Positions 1 through 10,215 of a stretch of DNA of 64,000 nt are shown piece after piece (positions within the stretch are counted from its first letter, which is position 1; every line of letters begins with the position of its first letter). The notes under the pieces were generated by a model, which saw nothing but the letters and a program-made list of their open reading frames with translations, was not told where the DNA came from and searched no databases. The DNA comes from Escarpia spicata (taxonomy: Eukaryota; Annelida; Polychaeta; Sabellida; Siboglinidae), in assembly GCA_963995525.1 (NCBI GenBank), contig OZ023205.1, positions 59,350,000 to 59,413,999 on the forward strand, in the 5' to 3' direction. The position numbers and the translations under genes were made by a program.

Positions 1-30
1 ACCTCTGACATGAATCATGTTGCCGAAAAG
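1..30 (+). other. E module copy 1 (partial, 3' end only)
   Basis: The last ten codons of the exon-like module (ending NHVAEK), followed by a GT donor (gtaatct). The 5' part lies outside the window. Confidence 0.6.
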
Positions 31-149
31 GTAATCTTGAAAGTACTACAAACTACTTAATTTGATTTTTCTTGCATGAACATGGCAGTAGGTTCTCTCT
101 TTAGAAATTTCAGATAAACTTTTTACTGAGTCCTATTGTTACGGTAGAG

Positions 150-305
150 ATCTTCAATTATATGACAGTTGTGCCTTTTGGTATTGGCATGAACTTTGAA
201 CTGTACTGATGTAGTAGTTTTACTGACATTTGACATTGTTCCAAAATCCTTTATGAGCACCCATGCCTGCTGATTTTCTCTTCAGTGCTATATAGTGCTG
301 AAGAG
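150..305 (-). repeat. Q module (first of about 15 copies)
   Basis: Conserved block of about 150 bp between the E donor side and the GA tract. Other copies lie near 2315-2465, 2934-3087, 3830-3975, 6225-6375, 6842-6990, 7755-7905, 62895-63050 and 63555-63710 in this orientation, and near 39586-39744, 40213-40368, 42530-42683, 44773-44926, 46570-46723 and 47455-47510 (truncated) inverted. At the GA junction it holds an imperfect palindrome, CTCTTCAG…CTGAAGAG. Read from the CT side it resembles a terminal exon: the CT tract, then cag, then about 50 open codons ending in a stop. This copy lacks part of the sequence seen in others (nttccaaaatcc instead of ttccaaacttccaaaatcc). Confidence 0.75.
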
Positions 306-506
306 ACAGGGGGGGGGTGAGAGAGAGGGAGGGAGGGATGGAGGGAATAAAGGAGGTAGGGAGGGATGGAGGGAGGGTTGGAGGTAGAGGGAGGGAGAGA
401 GACCGAGAGGGGGGAGGGAGGGAGGGAGGGAGAACGAGAGAGAGAGAGAGAAAGAAATAGAGAGATCACTATATTCATCTGTATTTGTTTCTCAGAAATA
501 GCATGG

Positions 507-1125
507 TGAATTAACAAAACATAGAGGTGAGCCTGTAGCAACACTGCTAGTACATGACAGCCAACACATAGAGGTGAGCCTGTAGCAACACTGCAGGTAC
601 ATGACAGCCAACACATAGAGGTGAGCCTGTAGCATCACTGCCAGTACATGACAGCCAACACATAGAGGTGAGCCTGTAGCAACACTGCCAGTACACAACA
701 GCCAACACATAGAGGTGAGCCTGTAGCAACACTGCCAGTACACGACAGCCAACACATAGAGGTGAGCCTGTAGCAACACTGCCAGTAAACGACAGCCAAC
801 ACAGAGGTGAGCCTGTAGCAACACTGCAGGTACATGACAGCCAACACATAGAGGTGAGCCTGTAGCAACACTGCAGGTACATGACACCCAACACAAAGAG
901 ATGAGCCTGTAGCAACACTGCCATGACAGCCAACACATAGAGGTGAGCCTGTAGCAAAACTGCCAGTACACGACAGCCAACACATAGAGGTGAGCCTGTA
1001 GCAACACTGCAGTACACGACAGCCAACACATAGAGGTGTGAGCCTGTAGCAAAACTGCCAGTACGTGACAGCCAACACATAGAGGTGAGCCTGTAGCAAC
1101 ACTGCAGTACGTGACAGCCAACACA
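507..1125. repeat. M minisatellite, array 1 (47-bp unit, about 13 copies)
   Basis: The tandem unit runs acatagaggtgagcctgtag, then caacactgccagtacatgac, then agccaac: 47 bp, with 45-46-bp variants. Each unit carries a donor-like GAG-gtgagc on the + strand. The minus strand has no stop in any frame, so three overlapping Cys/Leu-rich repeat ORFs appear. Because 47 is not a multiple of 3, their peptide period is 47 residues. I regard these ORFs as by-products. Confidence 0.92.
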
Positions 1126-1662
1126 TATATATATATTCATTCTGGTGATGGTACAGTAGATTGTATTGCAAGAGAGCTTCAAATATAATCCTTTTAAGAG
1201 TTTTTCCCAGTTATCCCGGTTTTTACCACTACTTGGCGTTTTTCCCAGGATGGGTTTTACCGGTATTTACCGCCCGGTATTTACCAGGGTGGTAAAACGT
1301 GCCAACCTTGATACATTTTCATACTGTAAACTTACAGGACCACTCTTAGAAGTTGGTGAGTTATCTATGTATTAACACGCTAACATTGGAGTCTTGTAAG
1401 TGTATCTCCTTCGAGACATCAAGGTCTACTCGCATCTTGCTATGTTCATATGTTGGCTTGAATGGCTTGTTTAGACCATTGGCCTCTGATCCACCAATTG
1501 ACGATGCATTTTAGAAACTACAACGATAGGTTTCTCTAGAGTTATTTACTTTTATGTCTTTTATATGCATGACTTTCCGGATAGTCTTTTTCATTCAATT
1601 GAGTAGTGATTCACCAGATGACATCAATGTAAATTAGTGGTTTGTAGCTGCATCGGTGCGAG
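1126..1662. repeat. K module, copy 1
   Basis: A block of about 530 bp that follows each M array. It starts with a short TA run and 'attctggtgatggtacag'. It then has a segment with internally repeated TTTACCGGTATTTACC/CCCGGTATTTACC motifs, and ends with 'gtagctgcatcggtgcgag' before the GA tract. Its reverse strand is open for 77 codons in most copies (MKKTIRKVMHIK… ending VSVLIHR). In this copy the frame is broken near 1512 (gcattttagaaactacaac). Other copies: 4816-5349, 8519-9060, 61797-62150 (same orientation, the last 5'-truncated) and three inverted copies in the middle block. Confidence 0.85.
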
Positions 1663-2040
1663 AGGGAGAGAGAGAGAGAGAGGGAGAATGAGAGAAAGAG
1701 AGAGGGAGTGAGAGAGAAGGAGGGAGGGACAGAGAGAGGGAGGGAGAGATGGATGGAAGGAGAACAAGAGAGAGAGAGAGAGAGAGAGAGGTAGGGAGAG
1801 TAAGAGGGGGGTAGGGAAAGAGGGATTGAGAGACACAGAGAGAGAGAGGGAGGGATGGAAGGGGAGGGAGGGAGGGAGAGAGAGAGGGGGGGAGGGAGGG
1901 AGGGAGGGAGAGAGGGAGAGCGAGAGAGAGGGAGGGAGAGTGAGTGGGGGTTAGGGAAAGGGGATTGAGAGACACAGAGAGAGAGAGGGAGGAATGGAGG
2001 AAGGGAAGAGATCACTATATTCATCTGTATTGCCTCCCAG

Positions 2041-2187
2041 CATGAAAAGAAGAGCAACAAGGGTCATGACCACCACTCCAAAGATGATAGTCCCAGTCTC
2101 CTCATCGCCACGGCCAATGGTACTGACCAGCCAATGACCCCTGATGATATGCCACTGACCTCTGACATCAATCACGTTGCCGAAAAG
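2041..2187 (+). other. E module copy 2, candidate 147-bp exon
   Basis: This is the reference copy. It is preceded by a pyrimidine-rich acceptor (tattgcctcccag) and followed by a good donor (AAG, then gtaatct). The 147 bp between them form 49 codons with no stop, so the exon is phase 0 on both sides and could be duplicated or skipped without shifting frame. The peptide begins HEKKSNKGHDHHSKDD, is rich in His, Lys and Asp, and ends NHVAEK. I do not recognise a family. The other two forward frames contain stops. The reverse strand is also open and would encode a hydrophobic segment, so the sense strand is not proven. The splice signals and the 3n indels in other copies favour this strand. It may be one exon of a tandemly repeated gene or simply a frozen exon fossil in a repeat. 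Confidence 0.5.
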
Positions 2188-2663
2188 GTAATCTTGAAAG
2201 TACTACAAACTACTTAATTTGATTTTTCTTGCACAAACATGGCAGTAGGTTCTCTCTTTAGAAATTTAGGATCAACTTTTTACTCAGTCCTATTGTTACG
2301 GTAGAAAACTTCAGTTATATGACAGTTGTGCCTTTTTGCTATTGGCATGAACTTTGAACTGTACTGATGTAGTAGTTTTACTGACATTTGACATTGTTCC
2401 AAACTTCGAAAATCCTTTATGAGCACCCATGCCTGCGGATTTTCTCTTCAATGCTATATAGTGCTGAAGAGAGAGAGGGGAGTGAGAGGGAGCGAGGGAG
2501 GGAGGGAGTGAATAAAGGAGGGAAAGAGGGAGGGAGGGGTGGAGGTAGAGGGTTGGAGAGAGACCGAGAGGGGGGAGGGAGGGAGGGAGGATGGGAGGGA
2601 GGGAGAACGAGAGAGAGAGAAAGAAATAGAGAGATCACTATATTCATCTGTATTGCCTCCCAG

Positions 2664-2810
2664 CATGAAAAGAAGAGCAAGAAGGGTCACCACCACCACT
2701 CCAAAGATGACAGTCCCAGTCTCCTCATCGCCACGGCCAATGGTACTGACCAGCCAATGACCCCTGATGATATGCCAGTGACCTCTGACATGAATCATGT
2801 TGCCGAAAAG
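2664..2810 (+). other. E module copy 3 (K type)
   Basis: Intact 147 bp with both splice signals. It differs from copy 2 at several sites that define a second type: SKKGHHHHSK in place of SNKGHDHHSK, MPVTSDMN in place of MPLTSDIN. About three of the seven type-defining changes are synonymous in this frame. Confidence 0.5.
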
Positions 2811-2933
2811 GTAATCTTGAAAGTACTACAAACTACTTAATTTGATTTTTCTTACATGAACATGGCAGTAGGTTCTCTCTTTAGAAATTTCAGATAAACT
2901 TTTTACTCAGTCCTATTGTTACGGTAGAAAACG

Positions 2934-3695
2934 TCAATTATATGACAGTTGTGCCTTTTTGCTATTGGCATGAACTTTGAACTGTACAGATGTAGTAGTT
3001 TTATTGACATTTGACATTGTTCCACACTTCCAATCACCTTTATGAGCAACCATGCCTGCTGGTTTTCTCTTCAGTGTTATATAGTGCATAAAAGAGAGGG
3101 GGGGGGGGTGAGAGAAAGGGAGGGAGGGAATAAGGGAGAGGGTGAGGGAAGGAGGTAGGGAGGGAGGGAGAGAGAGAGAGAGGGAGATGAGAGAAAGAGA
3201 GAGGGGGGAGAGAGAGGGAGAAGGAGAAGGAGAGAAAGAGTGAGGGAGTGAGAGACAGAAGGAGGGAGGGGGAGAGAGAGAGGGAGGGAGTAAGACAGAC
3301 AGGGAAGGAGAGAGGGATGGATGGAAAGAGAACGAGAGAGAGAGGGAGGGAGAGTGAGATGGGGGAGGAATAGAGAGAGGGAGGGAGGGAGGGAGAGAGG
3401 GATGGAGAGATGGATGGAAGGAGAACGAGAGAGAGGGAGGGAGAGTGAGTGGGGGGTAGGGAAAGAGGGATTGAGAGACACACACAGAGAGAGAGGGAGG
3501 GAGGGAAGGAGCGAGGGAGGGAGGGAAGAGATCACTATATTCATCTGTATTGCCTCCCAGCATGAAAAGAAGAGCAAGAAGGGTCACCACCACCACTCCA
3601 AAGATGACAGTCCCAGTCTCCTCATCGCCACGGCCAATGGTACTGACCAGCCAATGACCCCTGATCATATGCCAGTGACCTCTGACATGAATCAT
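2934..3695 (-). other. 253-codon ORF antisense to an E module, through a CT tract and Q
   Basis: The reverse strand is open from inside E copy 4 through the whole CT-rich tract to the end of Q (…AQLSYN stop). The first 55 codons include a hydrophobic run (FGVVVVTLLALLFMLGG) that looks like a membrane segment. The middle is Ser/Pro/Leu low complexity. The end is the Q block. CT-only DNA cannot form stop codons, so the length is largely trivial. Only the two flanking non-repeat parts are informative. Comparison of Q copies shows mostly amino-acid-changing substitutions in this frame, which argues against constraint. I list it as an ORF, not as a gene. Confidence 0.2.
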
Positions 3696-3707
3696 GTTGC
3701 TGAAAAG
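3561..3707 (+). other. E module copy 4 (K type)
   Basis: Intact 147-bp K-type copy with acceptor and donor. One substitution changes DDMP to DHMP. It belongs to the E-Q-GA-E-Q-GA doublet that follows each K module. Confidence 0.5.
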
Positions 3708-3829
3708 GTAATCTTGAAAGTACTACAAACTACTTAATTTGATTTTTCTTGCATGAACATGGCAGTAGGTTCTCTCTTTAGAAATTTCAGATAAACTTTT
3801 TACTGAGTCCTATTGTTACGGTAGAGAAC

Positions 3830-4190
3830 ATCAATTATATGACAGTTGTGCCTTTTGGTATTGGCATGAACTTTGAACTGTACTGATGTAGTAGTTTTAC
3901 TTACATTTGACATTGTTCCAAAATCCTTTATGAGCACCCATGCCTGCTGATTTTCTCTTCAGTGCTATATAGTGCTGAAGAGACAGGGGGGGGGGTGAGA
4001 GAGAGGGAGGGAGGGATGGAGGGAATAAAGGAGGTAGGGAGGGATGGAGGGAGGGTTGGAGGTAGAGGGAGGGAGAGAGACCGAGAGGGGGGAGGGAGGG
4101 AGGGAGGAAGGGAGGGAGGGAGAACGAGAGAGAGAGAGAGAAAGAAATAGAGAGATCACTATATTCATCTGTATTTGTTTCTCAGAAATA
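3830..4190. repeat. Q module plus GA tract preceding M array 2
   Basis: Nearly identical to positions 140-500, apart from an extra GGGA/GGAA stretch in the GA tract (4,096-4,110). This repeats the same junction in the next higher-order unit. The tract ends 'gatcactatattcatctg' followed by 'tatttgtttctcag', another acceptor-like sequence leading into M. Confidence 0.85.
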
Positions 4191-4196
4191 GCATGG

Positions 4197-4815
4197 TGAA
4201 TTAACAAAACATAGAGGTGAGCCTGTAGCAACACTGCTAGTACATGACAGCCAACACATAGAGGTGAGCCTGTAGCAACACTGCAGGTACATGACAGCCA
4301 ACACATAGAGGTGAGCCTGTAGCATCACTGCCAGTACATGACAGCCAACACATAGAGGTGAGCCTGTAGCAACACTGCCAGTACACAACAGCCAACACAT
4401 AGAGGTGAGCCTGTAGCAACACTGCCAGTACACGACAGCCAACACATAGAGGTGAGCCTGTAGCAACACTGCCAGTAAACGACAGCCAACACAGAGGTGA
4501 GCCTGTAGCAACACTGCAGGTACATGACAGCCAACACATAGAGGTGAGCCTGTAGCAACACTGCAGGTACATGACACCCAACACAAAGAGATGAGCCTGT
4601 AGCAACACTGCCATGACAGCCAACACATAGAGGTGAGCCTGTAGCAAAACTGCCAGTACACGACAGCCAACACATAGAGGTGAGCCTGTAGCAACACTGC
4701 AGTACACGACAGCCAACACATAGAGGTGTGAGCCTGTAGCAAAACTGCCAGTACATGACAGCCAACACATAGAGGTGAGCCTGTAGCAACACTGCAGTAC
4801 GTGACAGCCAACACA
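4197..4815. repeat. M minisatellite, array 2
   Basis: Same number, order and variant pattern of units as array 1. It differs by only a few substitutions (for example gtacatgac at 4751 where array 1 has gtacgtgac), showing a recent block duplication rather than independent expansion. Confidence 0.92.
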
Positions 4816-5349
4816 TATATATATATTCATTCTGGTGATGGTACAGTAGCTTGTATTGCAAGAGAGCTTCAAATATAATCCTTTTAAGAGTTTTTCCCAG
4901 TTATCCCGGTTTTTACCACTACTTGGCGTTTTTCCCAGGATGGGTTTTACCGGTATTTACCACCCAGTATTTACCAGGGTAGTAAAACGTGCCAACCTTG
5001 ATACATTTTCATACTGTAAACTTACAGGACCACTCTTAGAAGTTGGTGAGTTATCTATGTATTAACACGCTAACATTGGAGTCTTGTAAGTGTATCTCCT
5101 TCGAGACATCAAGGTCTACTCGCATCTTGCTATGTTCATATGTTGGCTTGAATGGCTTGTTTAGACCATTGGCCTCTGATCCACCAATTGACGCTGCATT
5201 TGAGAAAATACATCGATAGGTTTCTTTAGTTATTTACTTTTATGTCTTATATGCATGACTTTCCGGATAGTCTTTTTCATTCAATTGAGTGGTGATTCAC
5301 CAGATGACACCAATGTAAATTAGTGGTTTGTAGCTGCATCGGTGCGAGA
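4816..5349. repeat. K module, copy 2
   Basis: Close copy of 1126-1662 with small differences, including cacccagtatt for cgcccggtatt and a few short deletions around 5,190-5,260 that disrupt the antisense 77-codon ORF. Confidence 0.85.
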
Positions 5350-5930
5350 GGGAGAGAGAGAGAGAGAGGGAGAATGAGAGAAAGAGAGAGGGAGTGAGAG
5401 AGAAGGAGGGAGGGACAGAGAGAGGGAGGGAGAGATGGATGGAAGGAGAACGAGAGAGAGAGAGAGAGGTAGGGAGAGTAAGAGGGGGGTAGGGAAAGAG
5501 GGATTGAGACACACAGAGAGAGAGAGGGAGGGATGGAAGGGGAGGGAGGGAGGGAGAGAGAGAGAGAGGGGGGGAGTGAGAGAGAGGGAGGGAGGGAGGG
5601 AGGGAGGGAGGGAGGGAGGGAGGGAGGGAGGGAGGGAGGGAGGGAGGGAGGGAGGGAGGGAGGGAGGGAGGGAGAGATGGATGGAAGGAGAGCGAGAGAG
5701 AGGGAGGGAGAGTAAGAGGGGGTAGGGAAAGAGGGATTGAGAGACCCAGAGAGAGAGAGGGAGGGATGGAAGTGGAGGGAGGGAGGGAGAGAGAGAGAGG
5801 GGGGAGTGAGAGGGAGGGAGGGAGGGAGGGCGAGAGAGAGGGAGGGAGAGTGAATGGGGGGTAGGGAAAGAGGGATTGAGAGACACAGAGAGAGAGAGAG
5901 AGGGAGGAATGGAGGGAGGGAAGAGATCAC
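5350..5930. repeat. GA-rich tract with an uninterrupted GGGA run (5585-5672)
   Basis: A purine tract of about 580 bp between K and E copy 5. It includes a perfect run of about 22 GGGA tetramers. It is much longer than the equivalent tract after K copy 1, so these tracts are length-unstable. It could form triplex (H-DNA) or G-rich structures. Confidence 0.95.
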
Positions 5931-5955
5931 TATATTCATCTGTATTGCCTCCCAG

Positions 5956-6102
5956 CATGAAAAGAAGAGCAACAAGGGTCATGACCACCACTCCAAAGAT
6001 GATAGTCCCAGTCTCCTCATCGCCACGGCCAATGGTACTGACCAGCCAATGACCCCTGATGATATGCCACTGACCTCTGACATCAATCACGTTGCCGAAA
6101 AG
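5956..6102 (+). other. E module copy 5 (N type)
   Basis: Intact 147-bp copy of the same type as copy 2. It occupies the equivalent position in the second higher-order unit, directly after K and its GA tract. Confidence 0.5.
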
Positions 6103-6571
6103 GTAATCTTGAAAGTACTACAAACTACTTCATTTGATTTTTCTTGCACAAACATGGCAGTAGGTTCTCTCTTTAGAAATTTAGGATCAACTTTTTACTC
6201 AGTCCTATTGTTACGGTAGAAAACGTCAATTATATGACAGTTGTGCCTTTTTGCTATTGGCATGAACTTTGAACTGTACTGATGTAGTAGTTTTACTGAC
6301 ATTTGACATTGTTCCAAACTTCGAAAATCCTTTATGAGCACCCATGCCTGCGGATTTTCTCATCAATGCTATATAGTGCTGAAGAGAGAGGGGGGGAGTG
6401 AGAGGGAGCGAGGGAGGGAGGGAGTGAATAAAGGAGGGAAGGAGGGAGGGAGGGGTGGAGGTAGAGGGTTGGAGAGAGGGGGGAGGGAGGGAGGGAGGAT
6501 GGGAGGGAGGGAGAACGAGAGAGAGAGAAAGAAATAGAGAGATCACTATATTCATCTGTATTGCCTCCCAG

Positions 6572-6718
6572 CATGAAAAGAAGAGCAAGAAGGGTCACCA
6601 CCACCACTCCAAAGATGACAGTCCCAGTCTCCTCATCGCCACGGCCAATGGTACTGACCAGCCAATGACCCCTGATGATATGCCAGTGACCTCTGACATG
6701 AATCATGTTGCCGAAAAT
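6572..6718 (+). other. E module copy 6 (K type, altered exon end)
   Basis: Intact frame, but the last base of the module is T instead of G (GAAAAT then gtaatct). This weakens the donor and changes the terminal Lys codon to Asn. It is otherwise like copy 3. Confidence 0.5.
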
Positions 6719-6841
6719 GTAATCTTGAAAGTACTACAAACTACTTAATTTGATTTTTCTTGCATGAACATGGCAGTAGGTTCTCTCTTTAGAAATTTCA
6801 GATAAACATTTTACTCAGTCCTATTGTTACGGTAGAAAACG

Positions 6842-7618
6842 TCAATTATATGACAGTTGTGCCTTTTTGCTATTGGCATGAACTTTGAACTGTACAGATG
6901 TAATAGTTTTATTGACATTTGACATTGTTCCACACTTCCAATCACCTTTATGAGCAACCATGCCTGCTGGTTTTCTCTTCAGTGTTATATAGTGCTGAAG
7001 AGAGGGGGGGGTGAGAGAAAGGGAGGGAGGGAATAAGGGAGAGAGTGAGGGAAGGACGTAGGGAGGGAGGGAGAGAGAGAGAAATAGAGAGAGAGAGGGA
7101 GATGAGAGAAAGAGAGAGGGGGGAGAGAGAGAAGGAGAAGGAGAGAAAGATAGAGGGAGTGAGAGACAGAAGGAGGGAGGGGGAGAGAGAGAGGGAGGGA
7201 GTAAGACAGACAGGGAAGGAGAGAGGGATGGATGGAAAGAGAACGAGAGAGAGAGTGAGGGAGAGTGAGATGGGGGAGGAATAGAGAGAGGGAGGGAGGG
7301 AGGGAGGGAGGGAGGGAGAGAGGGATGGATAGATGGATGGAAGGAGAACGAGAGATAGGGAGGGAGAGTGAGTGGGGGGTAGGGAAAGAGGGATTGAGAG
7401 ACACACACAGAGAGAGAGGGAGGGAGGGAAGGAGCGAGGGAGGGAGGGAAGAGATCACTATATTCATCTGTATTGCCTCCCAGCATGAAAAGAAGAGCAA
7501 GAAGGGTCACCACCAACACTCCAAAGATGACAGTCCCAGTCTCCTCATCGCCACGGCCAATGATACTGACCAGCCAATGACCCCTGATGATATGCCAGGG
7601 ACCTCTGACATGAATCAT
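6842..7618 (-). other. 258-codon ORF antisense to an E module (second copy)
   Basis: Same architecture as the ORF at 2934-3695: a membrane-like segment, then a Ser/Pro/Leu-rich CT tract, then a Q tail ending AQLSYN. The CT tract differs in length but the two ends remain in the same frame. The same caution applies, because stop codons are impossible in a pure CT tract. Confidence 0.2.
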
Positions 7619-7630
7619 GTTGCCGAAAAG
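7484..7630 (+). other. E module copy 7 (K type)
   Basis: Intact frame and splice signals, with private replacements (HHQHSK, ANDTD, MPGTSD). It is the most diverged K-type copy in the left block. Confidence 0.5.
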
Positions 7631-8096
7631 GTAATCTTGAAAGTACTACAAACTACTTAATTTGATTTTTCTTGCATGAACATGGCAGTAGGTTCTCTCT
7701 TTAGAAATTTCAGATAAACTTTTTACTGAGTCCTATTGTTACGGTAGAAAACTTCAGTTATATGACAGTTGTGCCTTTTTGCTATTGGCATGAACTTTGA
7801 ACTGTACTGATGTAGTAGTTTTACTGACATTTGACATTGTTCCAAACTTCCAAAATCCTTTATGAGCACCCATGCCTGCTGATTTTCTCTTCAGTGCTAT
7901 ATAGTGTTGAAGAGAGAGGGGGAAGTGAGAGGGAGGGAGGGAGGGAGGGAGGGAGGGTTGGAGGTAGAGGGAGGGAGAGAGACCGAGAGGGGGGACGGAG
8001 GGAGGGAGGGAGGGAGAACGAGAGAGAGAGAAAGAAATAGAGAGATCACTATATTCATCTGTATTTGTTTCTCAGAAATAGCATGGTGAATTAGTA

Positions 8097-8518
8097 ACAC
8101 ATAGAAGTGAGCCTGTAGCAACACTGCCAGTACATGACAGCCAACACATAGAGGTGAGCCTGTAGCAACACTGCAGATACATGACAGCCAACACATAGAG
8201 GTGAGCCTGTAGCATCACTGCCAGTACATGACAGCCAACACATAGAGTTGAGCCTGTAGCAACACTGCCAGTACACGACAGCCAACACATAGAGGTGAGC
8301 CTGTAGCAACACTGCAGGTACATGACAGCCAACACAAAGAGATGAGCCTGTAGCAACACTGCCATGACAGCCAACACATAGAGGTGAGCCTGTAGCAACA
8401 CTGCCAGTACACGACAGCCACCACATAGAGGTGAGCCTGTAGCAACACTGCCAGTACATGACAGCCAACACATAGAGGTGAGCCTGTAGCAACACTGCAG
8501 TACGTGACAGCCGACTCA
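8097..8518. repeat. M minisatellite, array 3 (about 9 units)
   Basis: Same 47-bp unit with fewer copies and more substitutions than arrays 1 and 2. It ends in a TA run at 8518-8534 that leads into K. Confidence 0.92.
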
Positions 8519-9060
8519 TATATATATATATATATTCATTCTGGTGATGGTACAGTAGCTTGTATTGCAATAGAGCTTCAAATATAATCCTTTTCAGAGT
8601 TTTTCCCAGTTATCCCGGTTTTTACCACTACTTGGCGTTTTTCCCAGGACGGGTTTTACCGGTATTTACCGCCCGGTATTTACCAGGGTGGGAAAACGTG
8701 CCAACCTTGATACATTTTCATACTGTAAACTTACAGGACCACTACTTAGAAGTTGGTAGTTATCTATGTATTAACACGCTAACATTGGAGTCTTGTAAGT
8801 GTATCTCCTTCGAGACATCAAGGTCTACTCGCATCTTGCTATTTTCATATGTTGGCTTGAATGGTTTGTTTAGACCATTGGCCTCTGATCCACCAATTGA
8901 CGATGCATTTGAGAAAATACAACGATAGGTTTCGTTAGAGTTATTTACTTTTATGTCTTTTATATGCATGACTTTCCGGATAGTCTTTTTCAATCAATGA
9001 GTGGTGATTCACCAGATGACACCAATGTAAATTAGTGGTTTGTAGCTGCATCGGTGCGAG
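8519..9060. repeat. K module, copy 3
   Basis: Here both strands are open through the conserved part: minus 8760-8993 (77 codons, the KKTIRKVMHIKDIKV frame) and plus up to 8928 (ending PPIDDAFEKIQR). I cannot decide which strand, if either, was once coding. Confidence 0.85.
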
Positions 9061-9154
9061 AGGGAGAGAGAGAGAGAGAGAGAGGGAGAATGAGAGAAGA
9101 GAGAGGGAGTGAGAGAGAAGGAGGGAGGGACAGAGAGATGGATGGAAGGAGAAC

Positions 9155-9373
<219 letters not shown>

Positions 9374-9584
9374 GGGAGAGTAAGAGGGGGGTAGGGAATA
9401 AAGGAGGGAGGGAGGGTTGGAGGTAGAGGGAGGGAGAGAGACCGAGAGGGGGGAGGGAGGGAGAACGAGAGAGAGAGAAAGAAATAGAGAGATCACTATA
9501 TTCATATACTCGGCTGCTATATATCTATCAGAAATAGTCAATTATCATGTGGTTCAAAACCTTGTTAACTAGCAGTATATTATA

Positions 9585-10132
9585 TTGTTTACACATTTGC
9601 TAGAACATCCACTCTTCTATAGAAAAACCTGTTTGCCACTATTGGGAATATTGATAATATTACAATTTTTAAGCGATCTTGAGCAAGTTTTATGCCAGGC
9701 ATACCCTTGCAACAAATTTGCCACCTTTAGGCAACGAAACTCTCTCATGGTTGTTCCTAGAGTTAATCTGGAACGGTATGGCCGACGCGCATTTTCATGT
9801 GCAGGTCCCACTCTCTGGAACTCTCTTCCACTAGAGCTAAGAAGTCAACATGACTCTGGATGTTTTAGGAGAGACCTGGAAACTTTTCTCTTTAATCAGA
9901 CTTTTTCGTAATTGATTTTCTTTTTAAATACATACATGTACATCTTAATGTTATATATGGCCCACATAATAATCAAAAAGTGTAGTTGTATTAGCATATG
10001 TACCACATGTATTGTAATATTATAACGACTTACGTAATATATATTCTTATTTCATGTTTTAGTTTGTAAACACCCCTGAATCTGCTTTGAAGAGACATGT
10101 TGTGTCTAAATAAATTTGATTTGATTTGATTT
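9585..10132 (+). mobile_element. LINE (CR1/Jockey-like) 3' end: ORF2 C-terminus and tail
   Basis: The + strand ORF 9585-9911 ends with the typical C-terminal signature of CR1/L2/Jockey-group LINE ORF2 proteins: VVPRVNLERYGRRAFSCAG, then PTLWNSLPLELR, then RRDLETFLFNQTFS and a stop. About 200 bp of 3' UTR follow, ending in a short simple tail (aaatttgatttgatttgatt at about 10,113-10,132), as expected for such elements. Only the last ~100 codons are present. This is a 5'-truncated, inactive insertion immediately downstream of the composite array and upstream of the NOX exons. Confidence 0.85.
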
Positions 10133-10215
10133 GGACAACTGAGCAAATATGTTACCAGTATATGATGGTTCCACACCACAGGTATGACTCTAGTGGATAA
10201 CTCGGTAAACATCTT

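Noticed and set aside
507..1125. Regularly spaced repeats resembling a CRISPR array
   Set aside because: The whole 47-bp unit is repeated, with no unique spacers, and the context is an animal genome with introns and LINEs. It is a minisatellite.
1322..1352. An 18-bp microexon-like segment (acttacag…gaagttg then gtgagt) in K
   Set aside because: Good acceptor and donor, but it contains an in-frame TAG in the most natural frame and there is no independent evidence. Left as a curiosity.
2041..2187. E module as an alternative exon of the NOX gene
   Set aside because: E ends in phase 0 in its only open frame, whereas the first visible NOX exon requires two bases from its upstream neighbour. The peptide also has no counterpart in NOX proteins.
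5350..5930. Long Arg/Glu/Gly-rich and Ser/Pro-rich ORFs in GA/CT tracts
   Set aside because: Purine-only or pyrimidine-only DNA has few or no stop codons in these frames, so long ORFs arise by composition. They vary in length between copies without constraint.
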